From positions 1,178,001-1,242,000 of the forward strand of contig NC_026479.1 of NCBI RefSeq assembly GCF_000328475.2: a DNA stretch of 64,000 nt, read 5' to 3'. Of this stretch, positions 8,032-17,057 are shown piece after piece (position 1 is the stretch's first letter; each line of letters begins with the position of its first letter). Position numbers and translations under genes: made by a program. The DNA comes from Mycosarcoma maydis (Eukaryota > Basidiomycota > Ustilaginomycetes > Ustilaginales). Below the pieces are notes generated by a model that saw only the letters and a list, made by a program, of their open reading frames with translations, ran no database searches and was not told the DNA's origin.

Positions 8032-11000
8032 TCACCAGTGATACTCGCCGGGGAGCCGATCGGTTCGCGAATCCTGTCGACTTGAGCCGCCGTCTGCGAC
8101 GCCAGGGGCAAATGGCGAAGAGACATATGACGTAGGAGACAACGTCGAAGTCAGATCCAGATCCTGCATATTGTTCGCCAGCCCTTCGTCTGTTGTTGCC
8201 AACGGCGGTAGTTGAGGTGCGATTGCTTGACCCGGACGCTGCTGCTGCAAAGGGGTATAAGGATCGTAGCTCGCAGATCGGTAACTGGAAGCACTAGCAG
8301 TCCTTGCGGGTCGTAGTAGAGGTCGCACCATCTCGACAAACAGAGGCAGCATCTCGGGTAGCACCTTTAGCTCGGGTGCTTTGGGGGCTGGGATCTTGCG
8401 ACGCTTGCGGCTCTTTTCCGTGCCGGCGGCGTGGGTTAAGGCCTCCTGAGGCAACGACGGAAGGTCTTTGTCCAGCTGCTTCAGGCTGCCAGGTGTCAGC
8501 GTTGCCTGGCGAGACGGTGTAGGTCTCCATCGCACTTGTTCGTCAATGTCCTCTGCAGACACTTCGCTTTCGCTCATGGAGGAGGTGCGCATTCGATGTC
8601 TACTGCTTGTATCTTCCCTGCTATGCCCGCCGAACTCGTCGTCCGAATTCTCTTCGTCCGAAGTCTCCAACTCGTCTTCTTCTGCCTCGGCGTCTGCTAC
8701 CTCTCCGGTAAATATGTCGCCAACGCCCAGATTCTCGACCATGGCACCGACAAAAGCCGAGTCGTCTTCCTCCGTCAGCCCATCAGGCCTGCGTTTCTTG
8801 TCTGCCCCCATCAGCTTGCCTGCAACACCGGCAACTTCGCGATCTGCTAGCTTGCGACGCAGCTTGAGTTCACGCAAAAATTTGAGTCGATACGCATATA
8901 ACACCAGCGAGTCGATCTCGTCGAGCGCCTTTCTCCGCTCTTCACCTCCTGCAGGCAAGCAGATCTCGAGATCGACCTCCCCGATGCCTCCGAGCTTGCC
9001 TACTGCTTGATCAGATTCGCTAGATGTCTGCAGTGAGACCGCCTCTGCTGACCGCTCGTTGCCGCGGACAAAGTTGATGAACAGCTCGATCCACTGCATG
9101 AGCCCATCAAACAGGCCCGAACCCTTGGAGTGCACCTGATGGACGAAGTTGTAGAAGCGGCCCTCATGTCTCTCCACCAGATCAACAAACACTTGAACAG
9201 TGCGTGTCGGGTCAGTGTAGCTGAGCTCTTCGTTGGCTTCAACTGTCTTGATGAGATCTGTGATAAAGGCTTGAAGATCTGACAAGCTGTCGGCGATATT
9301 GGCGAGCTTGTATACCTGGGCGAGCGGCGAGTAAAAGATGGTGACCATGTCCTTGAGCAGCTCAGCAGTGACGCCTTCAAAGATGAGCGAGATCATTTGC
9401 TCTTTGTCACGCTTACGCGTCAACATCTTGATGAGCACATGCAAGTCTTCATACAACCAGGCATCGTCGTCCTGCGGACCCTCGTCTTCCAAATCTGGGT
9501 TTTTGAGGCCTCTACGATACTCCTTGTAAACTTCGTACGCTTGGCTCGCCTTGACGACTCGATGGATTTGCGGCCGGCCGAGCGCAGGTGCCTCGGGCGA
9601 GCGGAGGATAGCAGTGAGCAGATCCAAACGCTCGTCTTCGGCAACCTTGCGGTACAGGGCTTGAATCTCGGCAGGCGCATATACAAACTGACGCACCTTT
9701 TCGCAAATGACAGGATCGTCGACCTTGGCAGAGATGGCGGCGCACACTTCATCGAGCTCGCGCACCTCATCTTGGAGGCTGCTGGAGAACATGCGCTGGA
9801 GAAGACTGCGTTGACCAAAGGGCTGCGCGAGAAAGATGTCGAGTACGCCTCGCACCATGGCCATGGGATTGGAGATGCGAAGAATGCCACGCAGCATAAA
9901 GTAGGGCATCATACCGTGCATACGCTTCATCTGCGAAAAGATCTCGGAAGAGTTGTCGCTGCCCATGAAGATGTGAAAGATGGTGGAAGCAAGACTGATG
10001 CGCGCCCACTTGAGCAGTGCCTTGTACTTTTCCGGAAGGTCTTCAATGCGAGGGGTCGACTTGACGGTAGCAAAAATGCGCGTGAGACCATCATGCTGGA
10101 CCAAGTCCTGTTTGAAGTCCTTGAGATGCCGTTGCAGCTCCTGAGCGCGCTTGGCAGCTTCGTCCGAGAAGCGTTTGTGTTCCTCTTCACGGACATGATC
10201 GAGACCTTCCCGAATGGCAGCGTCTTCCTCCTCAGCTCGGCTGAGTGTTGTAGGCTCTGCCGTGAGAAAGTCCATAAGCAAAGCGCTTTCAGCTACAGAG
10301 GGACTTGCAAGGAGAGAGCGCAGATACGCTCGCAGGGTGAGACGATTCTTTTCTCTGGCGAGTGGGCCAGTAGGTATCGGAATGCGCGTCTGAGAGCTGT
10401 TGGACTCTGTCGATGCTCGTGAACAAGCCGCATCACTTCCATCAGGAAGCGGAGTGGCAGGTTGGGATGAGCTGGCAGGTTCCCTTCGATACGGATCAGC
10501 CACATCTGTGTTGCTTCGATCCTTCGGCGGTGGTGGACGGATGCCCTCGTCTGGATATTCGACTTTGAGAGAGTCTGCGAGCCTCTCAAAGTCGCCGTAA
10601 CGACGAGAGACGTAGATGTCCGGTTGTCCGTAGCCTCGGCGTGTGCGGATGATAAACTCTTCGTGCGCACGACTGCGAAGCCTGCCCTTTGTGATCACGT
10701 TGCGAACGGAAACGACATTGATATCGAAGCCAGACGACGAGCCCGCATCTTCTTCGCCTCTTGGAGATGCGCCGGCGGCCCTACCTAGTGCAGCCTTGCG
10801 ACGCAGTTCAACAGCGTCCATCCTGACGCGATCGTGCTCAGAGATGCGAACAACATCCTCGCCAATACCTTTGACCTTGATAGCAGAGCCAATGAGAAGC
10901 ACAAAGTACTTTTCGAGTTTGGTGGTGAGTCTTCGTCGCTTTGTCGACTCGTCTCTGTCTTCGGTGCTGCTGATATTCCGCTCGAGGAATTTGTCAAAGA

Positions 11001-11391
11001 AAACCTGCACTTTGTCTGCGAAGAAGTTGGGTGGGGCTGATCTGAGAAAGGGAAAGGTGAGGACAAAGTGTTGGAACATGAAGCGTAGCAAGGGCAGATC
11101 CGTCCGTCGAGCCTCAGGCGAGGCTCGGAAAGGTGGGCCGAAGGTGGAGAGGGCATCTTTGGTGCTTAGCTGAGCAACCTCTCGTTCCATCTGCAGGCGA
11201 ATGAGCGTCTTTTTGAGATAATGAGCGCGCAGTGGGGTCAACGCTGCTGGGTGGTTGGGATCTGCGAGATTCGGTATGCTCGCCCTTGCGGCCTTTCCCG
11301 AGATGATAGCATCGCCGTCGCCATCTTGCACAGGAGCGAGCGAGGTGCCTGCCGAGGCAAAAGCTGGATCGTATGTTGTTGTCAAGCTCAT
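8032..11391 (-). CDS. Large PX-domain protein, Lec1 (YPR097W)-like
   Basis: The 1119-residue product has the architecture of fungal PX proteins such as yeast Lec1/Ypr097w, which bind membranes through phosphoinositides and influence lipid and sterol distribution. In order: a PX-associated N-terminal domain (about 50-190, starting LTPLRAHYLKKTLIRLQMEREVAQ); a PX domain (about 220-390) with RRYGDFERL and the proline stretch IRPPPPKDRS, interrupted by a Ser-rich loop; then a long helical region matching the fungal DUF3818-type domain (about 430-830). The C-terminus contains an acidic stretch (AEAEEDELETSDEENSDDEFGG) and disordered Ser/Pro-rich sequence. The Met at 11391 (MSLTTTYDPAF) is preferred; the frame stays open 56 codons upstream but that part is not protein-like. 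Divergent from the KAPA synthase gene. Confidence 0.75.
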   Translation of the reverse strand: MSLTTTYDPAFASAGTSLAPVQDGDGDAIISGKAARASIPNLADPNHPAALTPLRAHYLKKTLIRLQMEREVAQLSTKDALSTFGPPFRASPEARRTDLPLLRFMFQHFVLTFPFLRSAPPNFFADKVQVFFDKFLERNISSTEDRDESTKRRRLTTKLEKYFVLLIGSAIKVKGIGEDVVRISEHDRVRMDAVELRRKAALGRAAGASPRGEEDAGSSSGFDINVVSVRNVITKGRLRSRAHEEFIIRTRRGYGQPDIYVSRRYGDFERLADSLKVEYPDEGIRPPPPKDRSNTDVADPYRREPASSSQPATPLPDGSDAACSRASTESNSSQTRIPIPTGPLAREKNRLTLRAYLRSLLASPSVAESALLMDFLTAEPTTLSRAEEEDAAIREGLDHVREEEHKRFSDEAAKRAQELQRHLKDFKQDLVQHDGLTRIFATVKSTPRIEDLPEKYKALLKWARISLASTIFHIFMGSDNSSEIFSQMKRMHGMMPYFMLRGILRISNPMAMVRGVLDIFLAQPFGQRSLLQRMFSSSLQDEVRELDEVCAAISAKVDDPVICEKVRQFVYAPAEIQALYRKVAEDERLDLLTAILRSPEAPALGRPQIHRVVKASQAYEVYKEYRRGLKNPDLEDEGPQDDDAWLYEDLHVLIKMLTRKRDKEQMISLIFEGVTAELLKDMVTIFYSPLAQVYKLANIADSLSDLQAFITDLIKTVEANEELSYTDPTRTVQVFVDLVERHEGRFYNFVHQVHSKGSGLFDGLMQWIELFINFVRGNERSAEAVSLQTSSESDQAVGKLGGIGEVDLEICLPAGGEERRKALDEIDSLVLYAYRLKFLRELKLRRKLADREVAGVAGKLMGADKKRRPDGLTEEDDSAFVGAMVENLGVGDIFTGEVADAEAEEDELETSDEENSDDEFGGHSREDTSSRHRMRTSSMSESEVSAEDIDEQVRWRPTPSRQATLTPGSLKQLDKDLPSLPQEALTHAAGTEKSRKRRKIPAPKAPELKVLPEMLPLFVEMVRPLLRPARTASASSYRSASYDPYTPLQQQRPGQAIAPQLPPLATTDEGLANNMQDLDLTSTLSPTSYVSSPFAPGVADGGSSRQDSRTDRLPGEYHW

Positions 11392-12349
11392 TGTAGCGAC
11401 AACAAGAAGCCCCAGGTGATAAATTGGCGTGCGCGATGCCTCCCAGCTGCCAGGTGCCAGCTGCTGCCGGGCAGCGATGATAGCCGTCGACGGAGGTAGT
11501 GATGCCGATAGGTTTAGCCACTCGACGTCTCTCTGATAGCGCCAACTGACTTGAAACAACGATGAGCTTTAAGATGGTGGTGGTTAGGCAACGGATATTG
11601 AATTAGAGAAGCGGGGTGGGAGTCGGTGAGTAGCTTCGACAATTGTATCGTGTCCCTGAGTCTCTCGACTGGCAGTCATCAGTCGCAACTGTGACGTGAC
11701 CCTGCACCCCAACAGAAGATGACTGAAGCGCAACCACAAAACAGGAAGACGTGAGAGGTGTGGAGGGGGTTGATTCGTGATTTGAACTCAATACACAGCC
11801 GTAGTGACGCACATTGTACAAGCAACAGCTCGGCAACTTCATTCACGATTCGTGATTCATGATTTGCGCTTCACTAGCTCGTCTCCCCTGGCTTTCCGTT
11901 TCGCCCCATCCCGAGCAACGTGCCTGAACACAAGACACGAGACGCGAAATAGTGAATCACGAATTACGGACGACGAATCGTCTGATAATTTAATATATGT
12001 GTACTACAAAGATCGAACAGTTGTGGACAATGCACCGGCGCGGGAGACTCGTGACTGGATATCCGATTCACGATTCGTGATTGATCCACATTCGTGATTT
12101 CGTGATATTCGTGATTTTCAGATTTGCCGGCTATTATTCACGTTTTGATCTGCTTAGATTTCTTCGCAGATAATAATCCCATGAGGCGGGACAGCCCAAC
12201 AAGCTGGAGCACGAACCCGTGACCAGCTCTGACTCACTCACGACCACAAGAGCTTCACTCTTGAAAGTCTGTATCCCCAATTCTTAAGCTCTTCTACTTA
12301 CCACTACCTCCTCTCACAGACAGTAGATAGAGACGACCTGGAAACAACA
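11392..12349. promoter_or_regulatory. Divergent upstream region with a cluster of TCGTGA motifs
   Basis: This 958-bp region separates the starts of the PX-protein and KAPA-synthase genes. It contains at least six copies of ATTCGTGATT or its complement: 11773-11782, 11841-11857 (as the inverted pair ATTCACGATTCGTGATT), 11955-11964, 12066-12082 (the same inverted pair), 12090-12099 and 12107-12116. The last is 234 bp upstream of the KAPA-synthase ATG. A regulatory role is inferred only from position and repetition. Confidence 0.5.
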
Positions 12350-13840
12350 ATGCTCGACGATGAGCTTCAATCGGCACTCGACAGACGCGCTGCTAACGGC
12401 ACCCTGAGACAACTCACAGTCTACCCCACCGCTACATCCTCATCCTCATTCTCTTCCTCATCCTCATCCTCATCCTCATCGTTCGATTTGGCTTCCTCTA
12501 AAAGACCGCTCGTCGACTTCTCAAGCAACGACTATCTCAGCCTCGCGACTTCTTCGCGTGTTCGTGCCGACTTTGCCTCCATGGTCACTTCCAACCCTTC
12601 GCTCTCCTCTCAACTTGGGAGTGCAGGTTCCCGACTGCTTGACGGTAACTCTTCCATTCACGAAGCGACCGAACTCGAGCTCACCGAGCACTTTGCATCT
12701 TCCTCCGCCGGCTTACTGTTCAACTCGGGCTATGAAGCCAACGTTTCGCTACTAAGTACGCTACCTCAACCCAGAGACGTGGTGATCTACGACGAACTTG
12801 TACACGCTTCTGTACACGATGGACTACGAAGGTCACGTGTCTCCACCCATCTTCGAATTCCTTTCCGGCATAATTCGGTTGAACACTTGGAAGAGATACT
12901 TGAGAGATTGATACAAGATGGTACACTGACAGCAGCAACTAACAGCAACGCTTCAGGTGCTAGAAATATCTGGTTGGCGGTGGAGAGTGTTTATTCGATG
13001 GACGGCGATGTGTGCCCTCTACAATCACTGTTGGACGCCATGTCGAGATATGTCGATGACAAGCGTATTTGCGCTATTGTGGACGAAGCACATTCGACAG
13101 CGCTGTATGGTGTGCGTGGAAGGGGTCTGATCAACGCTCTTGGCTTGCAAGCAGACAGAAGGATCGCTGCTCGTTTGATGACGTTTGGTAAAGCATGGGG
13201 TGCTTCTGGGGCCATTGTGTTGTGCAGCAAAGTGGCAAGACATTATCTCATCAATTATGCAAGACCATTCATCTTCAGTACCGCGCTAGGCTACCCACAG
13301 CTCACCTCGATTCTCGCTTCGTTCAATTCGATCAAGGACGGCACTGCGCAACGTGCGGCTTGCAGAACATTTGCAAACTCCCGAAGGCTCGTTGATGGGT
13401 TCGAAGCTGTGATCCGAGCGCAACTATCGGATGCAACAAGAAGCATTGCTTTGCCGCCCCATCTCCGGCCCGAAACTCAACTTGAAACACAGCCCAAGCA
13501 GAAGCCGGACCAGGGAGAGGAGCACAATCATGACTTTGTCAGCTGGTCCATGCAACAGCCTTCGCCCATCATCCCACTGCTCACAGCCGACGCTCGAGAG
13601 CTGGCGGCACATCTGAGAGCAAATGGTTTATTGGCTAGGCCCATCTGCTACCCAACGGTACCCAAAGGCGAAGATAGAGTAAGGATCTGTGTTCATGCTG
13701 ACAACACAGCAGAAGATATAGATCGGCTCATCGAATGCGTTCGGATGTGGACCGAGGAGGCTCAAGGGCAACGAATAGGCAACGTAGTCAATGGTCGCTC
13801 AACACTGTCAGCACCTCAGTCGCTGTCGTCCAAACTGTAA
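12350..13840 (+). CDS. bioF: 8-amino-7-oxononanoate (KAPA) synthase, peroxisomal type
   Basis: The 496-residue product is a PLP-dependent alpha-oxoamine synthase, which condenses pimeloyl-CoA with L-alanine in the first committed step of biotin ring assembly. Family motifs: VDFSSNDYLSLA (55-66), SAGSRLLDG, the PLP-ring residues Asp245 and His248 in VDEAHSTALYG, and the Schiff-base Lys281 in TFGKAWGASGA. Residues 30-45 are a serine run encoded by TCC/TCA repeats, absent from bacterial BioF. The protein ends in Ser-Lys-Leu, a perfect type 1 peroxisomal signal; Aspergillus BioF is known to need peroxisomes, so peroxisomal KAPA synthesis is likely here. Other alpha-oxoamine synthases are less likely because of the FSSNDYL signature. 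Only 78 bp separate its stop from that of the convergent aldolase gene. Confidence 0.82.
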   Translation: MLDDELQSALDRRAANGTLRQLTVYPTATSSSSFSSSSSSSSSSFDLASSKRPLVDFSSNDYLSLATSSRVRADFASMVTSNPSLSSQLGSAGSRLLDGNSSIHEATELELTEHFASSSAGLLFNSGYEANVSLLSTLPQPRDVVIYDELVHASVHDGLRRSRVSTHLRIPFRHNSVEHLEEILERLIQDGTLTAATNSNASGARNIWLAVESVYSMDGDVCPLQSLLDAMSRYVDDKRICAIVDEAHSTALYGVRGRGLINALGLQADRRIAARLMTFGKAWGASGAIVLCSKVARHYLINYARPFIFSTALGYPQLTSILASFNSIKDGTAQRAACRTFANSRRLVDGFEAVIRAQLSDATRSIALPPHLRPETQLETQPKQKPDQGEEHNHDFVSWSMQQPSPIIPLLTADARELAAHLRANGLLARPICYPTVPKGEDRVRICVHADNTAEDIDRLIECVRMWTEEAQGQRIGNVVNGRSTLSAPQSLSSKL

Positions 13841-13918
13841 TAGCATCACCGCGCTCAATACAAAACAATCCGGTGAAAAGCTTTTCTAGTCATAAAAATG
13901 ATGGAGACAAAGTCAATA

Positions 13919-14764
13919 CTAGTAGTTGGACCCTGGTGCAGCAGGTGCAGCAGCAGCGCCACTCCTGATCTGCTGAACGATGGCCGTTGTACCACTCGCG
14001 CCGACCCTGGTAGCACCATTACTGACCATCAATTGAACCGTCTCTAAACTCCTGATGCCACCACTTGCCTTGACCTCCTTGTGCTTGCCATCCCATCCGA
14101 GATCTTCCCTCTTTGCCACCTCGTACATCAGCCTTACATCCTCCTTGGTTGCACCTCCACCACCGTACCCTGTGCTGGTCTTGACGAAGTCTGCTCCAGC
14201 CAAACAGGCCAGATAACTAGCAGCTACAATCTCTTCTTTGGCCAGCATCGAGGTTTCCAAGATGACTTTGAGCTTGGCATTGTTCGCGTGGCATTCATTG
14301 GCAACTGCGAGAATGTCGTTGTACACTTCGAGGTATTTCTGAGATCGGACAAGACCGATGTTGTTGACCATGTCGATTTCACGTGCTCCTTCTTGGCATG
14401 CGATGCGGGATTCTAGGACCTTGGAGGGGGTGTTGGACGATCCGAAGGGGAAGCCGATGACCGAGATGGGTTGTACAGACGTGCCAGAAAGGTGGGAAGA
14501 TACGTAGGGGATCATGGATGAATTGACGCAGACGGTGGCAGTGCCGTAGTGCTTGGCTTCCTTGCAGACAGCAGCAATTTGGTTGAGCGTCGTATTGGGT
14601 GCGAGGATTGTGTGGTCAATCAAAGCCAAAACTTCGGCTTCGGTGGTGGGGATTTTGGGTGCGGGCTGGATAGGCGCAAGCGCGGTGAGATCGGAAGGAA
14701 GAGAAGCGAGGAGCGACTCTATGGCCGATGAAAGTGATTCTTGCGTCACAGAATTTCTAGACAT
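13919..14764 (-). CDS. deoC: Deoxyribose-phosphate aldolase
   Basis: The 281-residue product is a class I aldolase that cleaves 2-deoxy-D-ribose 5-phosphate to glyceraldehyde 3-phosphate and acetaldehyde during deoxynucleoside breakdown. The DeoC signatures are clear: LIDHTILAPNTT (48-59), VCVNSSMIP, VIGFPFGSS, EIDMVNNIG (Asp131), the Schiff-base Lys195 in DFVKTSTGYG, and VKASGGIRS near the phosphate site. The N-terminal 40 residues extend beyond bacterial DeoC and look unstructured. The Met at 14764 is preferred over an in-frame codon at 14812. It shares a 428-bp divergent upstream region with the Mgr3-like gene. Confidence 0.93.
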   Translation of the reverse strand: MSRNSVTQESLSSAIESLLASLPSDLTALAPIQPAPKIPTTEAEVLALIDHTILAPNTTLNQIAAVCKEAKHYGTATVCVNSSMIPYVSSHLSGTSVQPISVIGFPFGSSNTPSKVLESRIACQEGAREIDMVNNIGLVRSQKYLEVYNDILAVANECHANNAKLKVILETSMLAKEEIVAASYLACLAGADFVKTSTGYGGGGATKEDVRLMYEVAKREDLGWDGKHKEVKASGGIRSLETVQLMVSNGATRVGASGTTAIVQQIRSGAAAAPAAPGSNY

Positions 14765-15192
14765 GATGGCTTGGTGATTGCCAGGACGGATACGTTGGTG
14801 GAAAGATGTCAAGCTGCAACAGAGGGACCTCCCGGAACGAAGTCAAGCGCACCGAGATGTCGGATGCTCGGCCCACTCGTTTCTGTTTCCTAAATCTCAC
14901 CTTGCAACCAAATTCATATTTATTTGGAAGAACCCTTCTGCTTCTCTTCCGCACGACCCGAGGTACGGCAATCGTGACTGTCGGGGCTTGTGTGCGATCG
15001 GCGATCTTTTCCGGAATCCGTCGATTTTGACCTTGAAAGTGGAGAATTGCGGGAAGAAAATGCTTTGACATGATCAATCGTGAATTCGCCAACTGCAGAA
15101 TGCAACCTTTAGTCAGCCAGAAGGTCTTGCTGAACGCCACTCACTTCCTTTTGTACGATTAAATCCAATGAGCAGGTAACAACCTACACAAG
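14765..15192. promoter_or_regulatory. Divergent upstream region of deoC-like and Mgr3-like genes
   Basis: This 428-bp bidirectional upstream region contains one AATCGTGAATT motif (about 15076-15086). No other feature is recognisable. Confidence 0.4.
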
Positions 15193-16928
15193 ATGGTCTC
15201 ATCGCTCAGAACAGTCGCGGGTACGAGCCGCAACATCGCTCGATCGGCATTACCCTCCCGCCATCAGCGTTTTGCTGCACGAGCGCTGCCCGCCATCGTT
15301 CACCGAAAGCTGTCTTCGACCCGTCTTACCTCGCAAACCTCTTCCTCTTCCAAGCCCACCGTTTCTGCCAGCACCAGCGTTGGCAATGTTGAAACATCTG
15401 GATTCCGCCCACAACCCTCTATCACCGGTCCAGGCGTTGTTCGGGTCGGTACACTCTTCACATCGCTCATCACTCTTGCCGTCGCCGTTACCGGCTATGG
15501 GCTGTACGAATACTACACCTCCTTCTCCGCCTGGCCCGTCGTCATCCGCGATGATCTTCGTGCAGCGCTTAAAGCCCGCAATAGAGGGGACGCCCGTCGA
15601 GCCGAATCGTACTTTCGCAAAGCCCTGGCTACTGCTCGCAGCATCAAAGCTGAACTCAACGAGCCTACTCCCACTCGCCAAGGTTCCGCGAAGGGAGAAG
15701 CTGGAGAAGCCATGCTGAAGATTTCCGGTATCGCTATCGCTCTGGCCGCGCTGCTGGAGGGAGAAGGAATGGTTGAAGAGAGCTATGTGGTATTGGAAGA
15801 TGTTTGGGAGGAAGTGATGGAACGAGGCAAATACGCGAGTGTTTCCGAGCAGAAGGGGGAAGTCAAGAGGAGTGACAGGGACAGAATGAGGGCTGTACAG
15901 ATTGCTCAGAAGCTTGGAATGTTGGGGCAGCTGCCTGAAGTAAGACTCGGACTGCTGGACAAGATGAAAGCTGATCAGTCGGGCGAACAAGACCAGGGCG
16001 GAAAGAAGCATAGATTCAGGCTAACGGGAACAGCCGATTCACAAGATCCTGCAGAAAAGTGGTTGGTCTGGAGCGTAGAAGAACTCTTCCGACTAGTGTT
16101 GCCTGCCGAAGTTCATGCCTCCGCCCTCGCTGCTGCTTCATCTCCATCGCTTGATTCGAACGCCACTACGAGCAGCTCGGAGCAGGTTATTCCCACCTCG
16201 CTGACCAACCTCACACCACCCACCTCGATCTCGCTAGCAGACCTGGATCTTCCGGCATGGGTGACGAAACTCGACCTGCTCTCTTCCATCGAGTCCCTCG
16301 GCACATTCTATGCGTCCAAAAACCTCCCTGAATATGCAGTACCGCTCTACCTCCAAACGCTCTCCATCCTTGTGCCACCTACGAACCCTACCATTGCTCC
16401 GCCCACCGCAAGCGAGAGATGCAAAGCTGGCCTGGTGATGAATAACCTCTCACAATTGCTATCAGGTTCCAACATCAAGGACGCTACGAGTTGGGCAATA
16501 AAAGGTCTCGAAGTGACCGACAAGACTGTTCAGTTGGCAGGATTCGAGTCTTCTCCCTCTGCTTCGGCGAAGGCCGACAAAGTGCAGGTGGTGCAGAGCT
16601 CAGATGAGAGGACGCAAGAGGTGCGCACCGAATGTTTGGGTGTCAAGCTCACCTTGCTGTATAACCTGGGCGTTTTGAACGATGTAAGTTGTACTGCTTT
16701 TCATTCTCCGCGCTCTTTCGTTCTGGAAAGGAAACCAACGCTGATAACCGTCGTACAAATTTTGACGAACAACAGATGGCTGGCGACAAATGTCAAGCAA
16801 GACTGTACTTTCAAAAAGCCTATGCGCTTGCAGACAAGCTCGGAGGCGCCACGTTCGGTGTTGCTAAACAGAAGGCTGCCGATAGTTTGGCCAGGCTCGA
16901 AAGACGCGGTTCTTCCAAGACCAGGTAA
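15193..16928 (+). CDS. Mgr3-like mitochondrial TPR protein (i-AAA protease adaptor), one intron
   Basis: Predicted CDS is join(15193..16683,16776..16928), 547 residues. The N-terminus is an Arg/Ser-rich mitochondrial presequence, followed by one membrane segment (about 86-106, VGTLFTSLITLAVAVTGYGLYEYY), then TPR-like helices (DLRAALKARNRGDARRAESYFRKALATARS; LGTFYASKNLPEYAVPLYLQTLSIL; ARLYFQKAYALADKLGG). This matches yeast Mgr3, an inner-membrane protein that with Mgr1 delivers substrates to the Yme1 protease. The 92-nt phase-0 intron (GTAAGT...AACAG) restores the last TPR helix in frame; reading through gives unrelated residues. The chosen TAA lies inside CCAGGTAAGA, a good donor site, so a further short intron and a different C-terminus are possible. 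Confidence 0.72.
16684..16775 (+). other. Spliceosomal intron in the Mgr3-like gene
   Basis: Donor GTAAGT and acceptor CAACAG bound a 92-nt phase-0 intron. Removing it joins LYNLGVLND to MAGDKCQARLYFQKAYALAD, which continues the TPR repeat. Confidence 0.75.
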
Positions 16929-17057
16929 GATGCTTGTCCTAATCATCGCATCTTCACATTCTTGATTTCAAGCGTCGTGAAGTCGGGCAGGAAGAGAAAC
17001 CAAGATGCGATTGATGTAATAGGTTGTGTGCTTTGCGACAGAGTCTGTGCTGTTGGC

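Noticed and set aside
9397..10422. 341-codon plus-strand frame inside the PX-protein gene
   Set aside because: Antisense shadow; the minus-strand frame has clear PX and DUF3818-type features.
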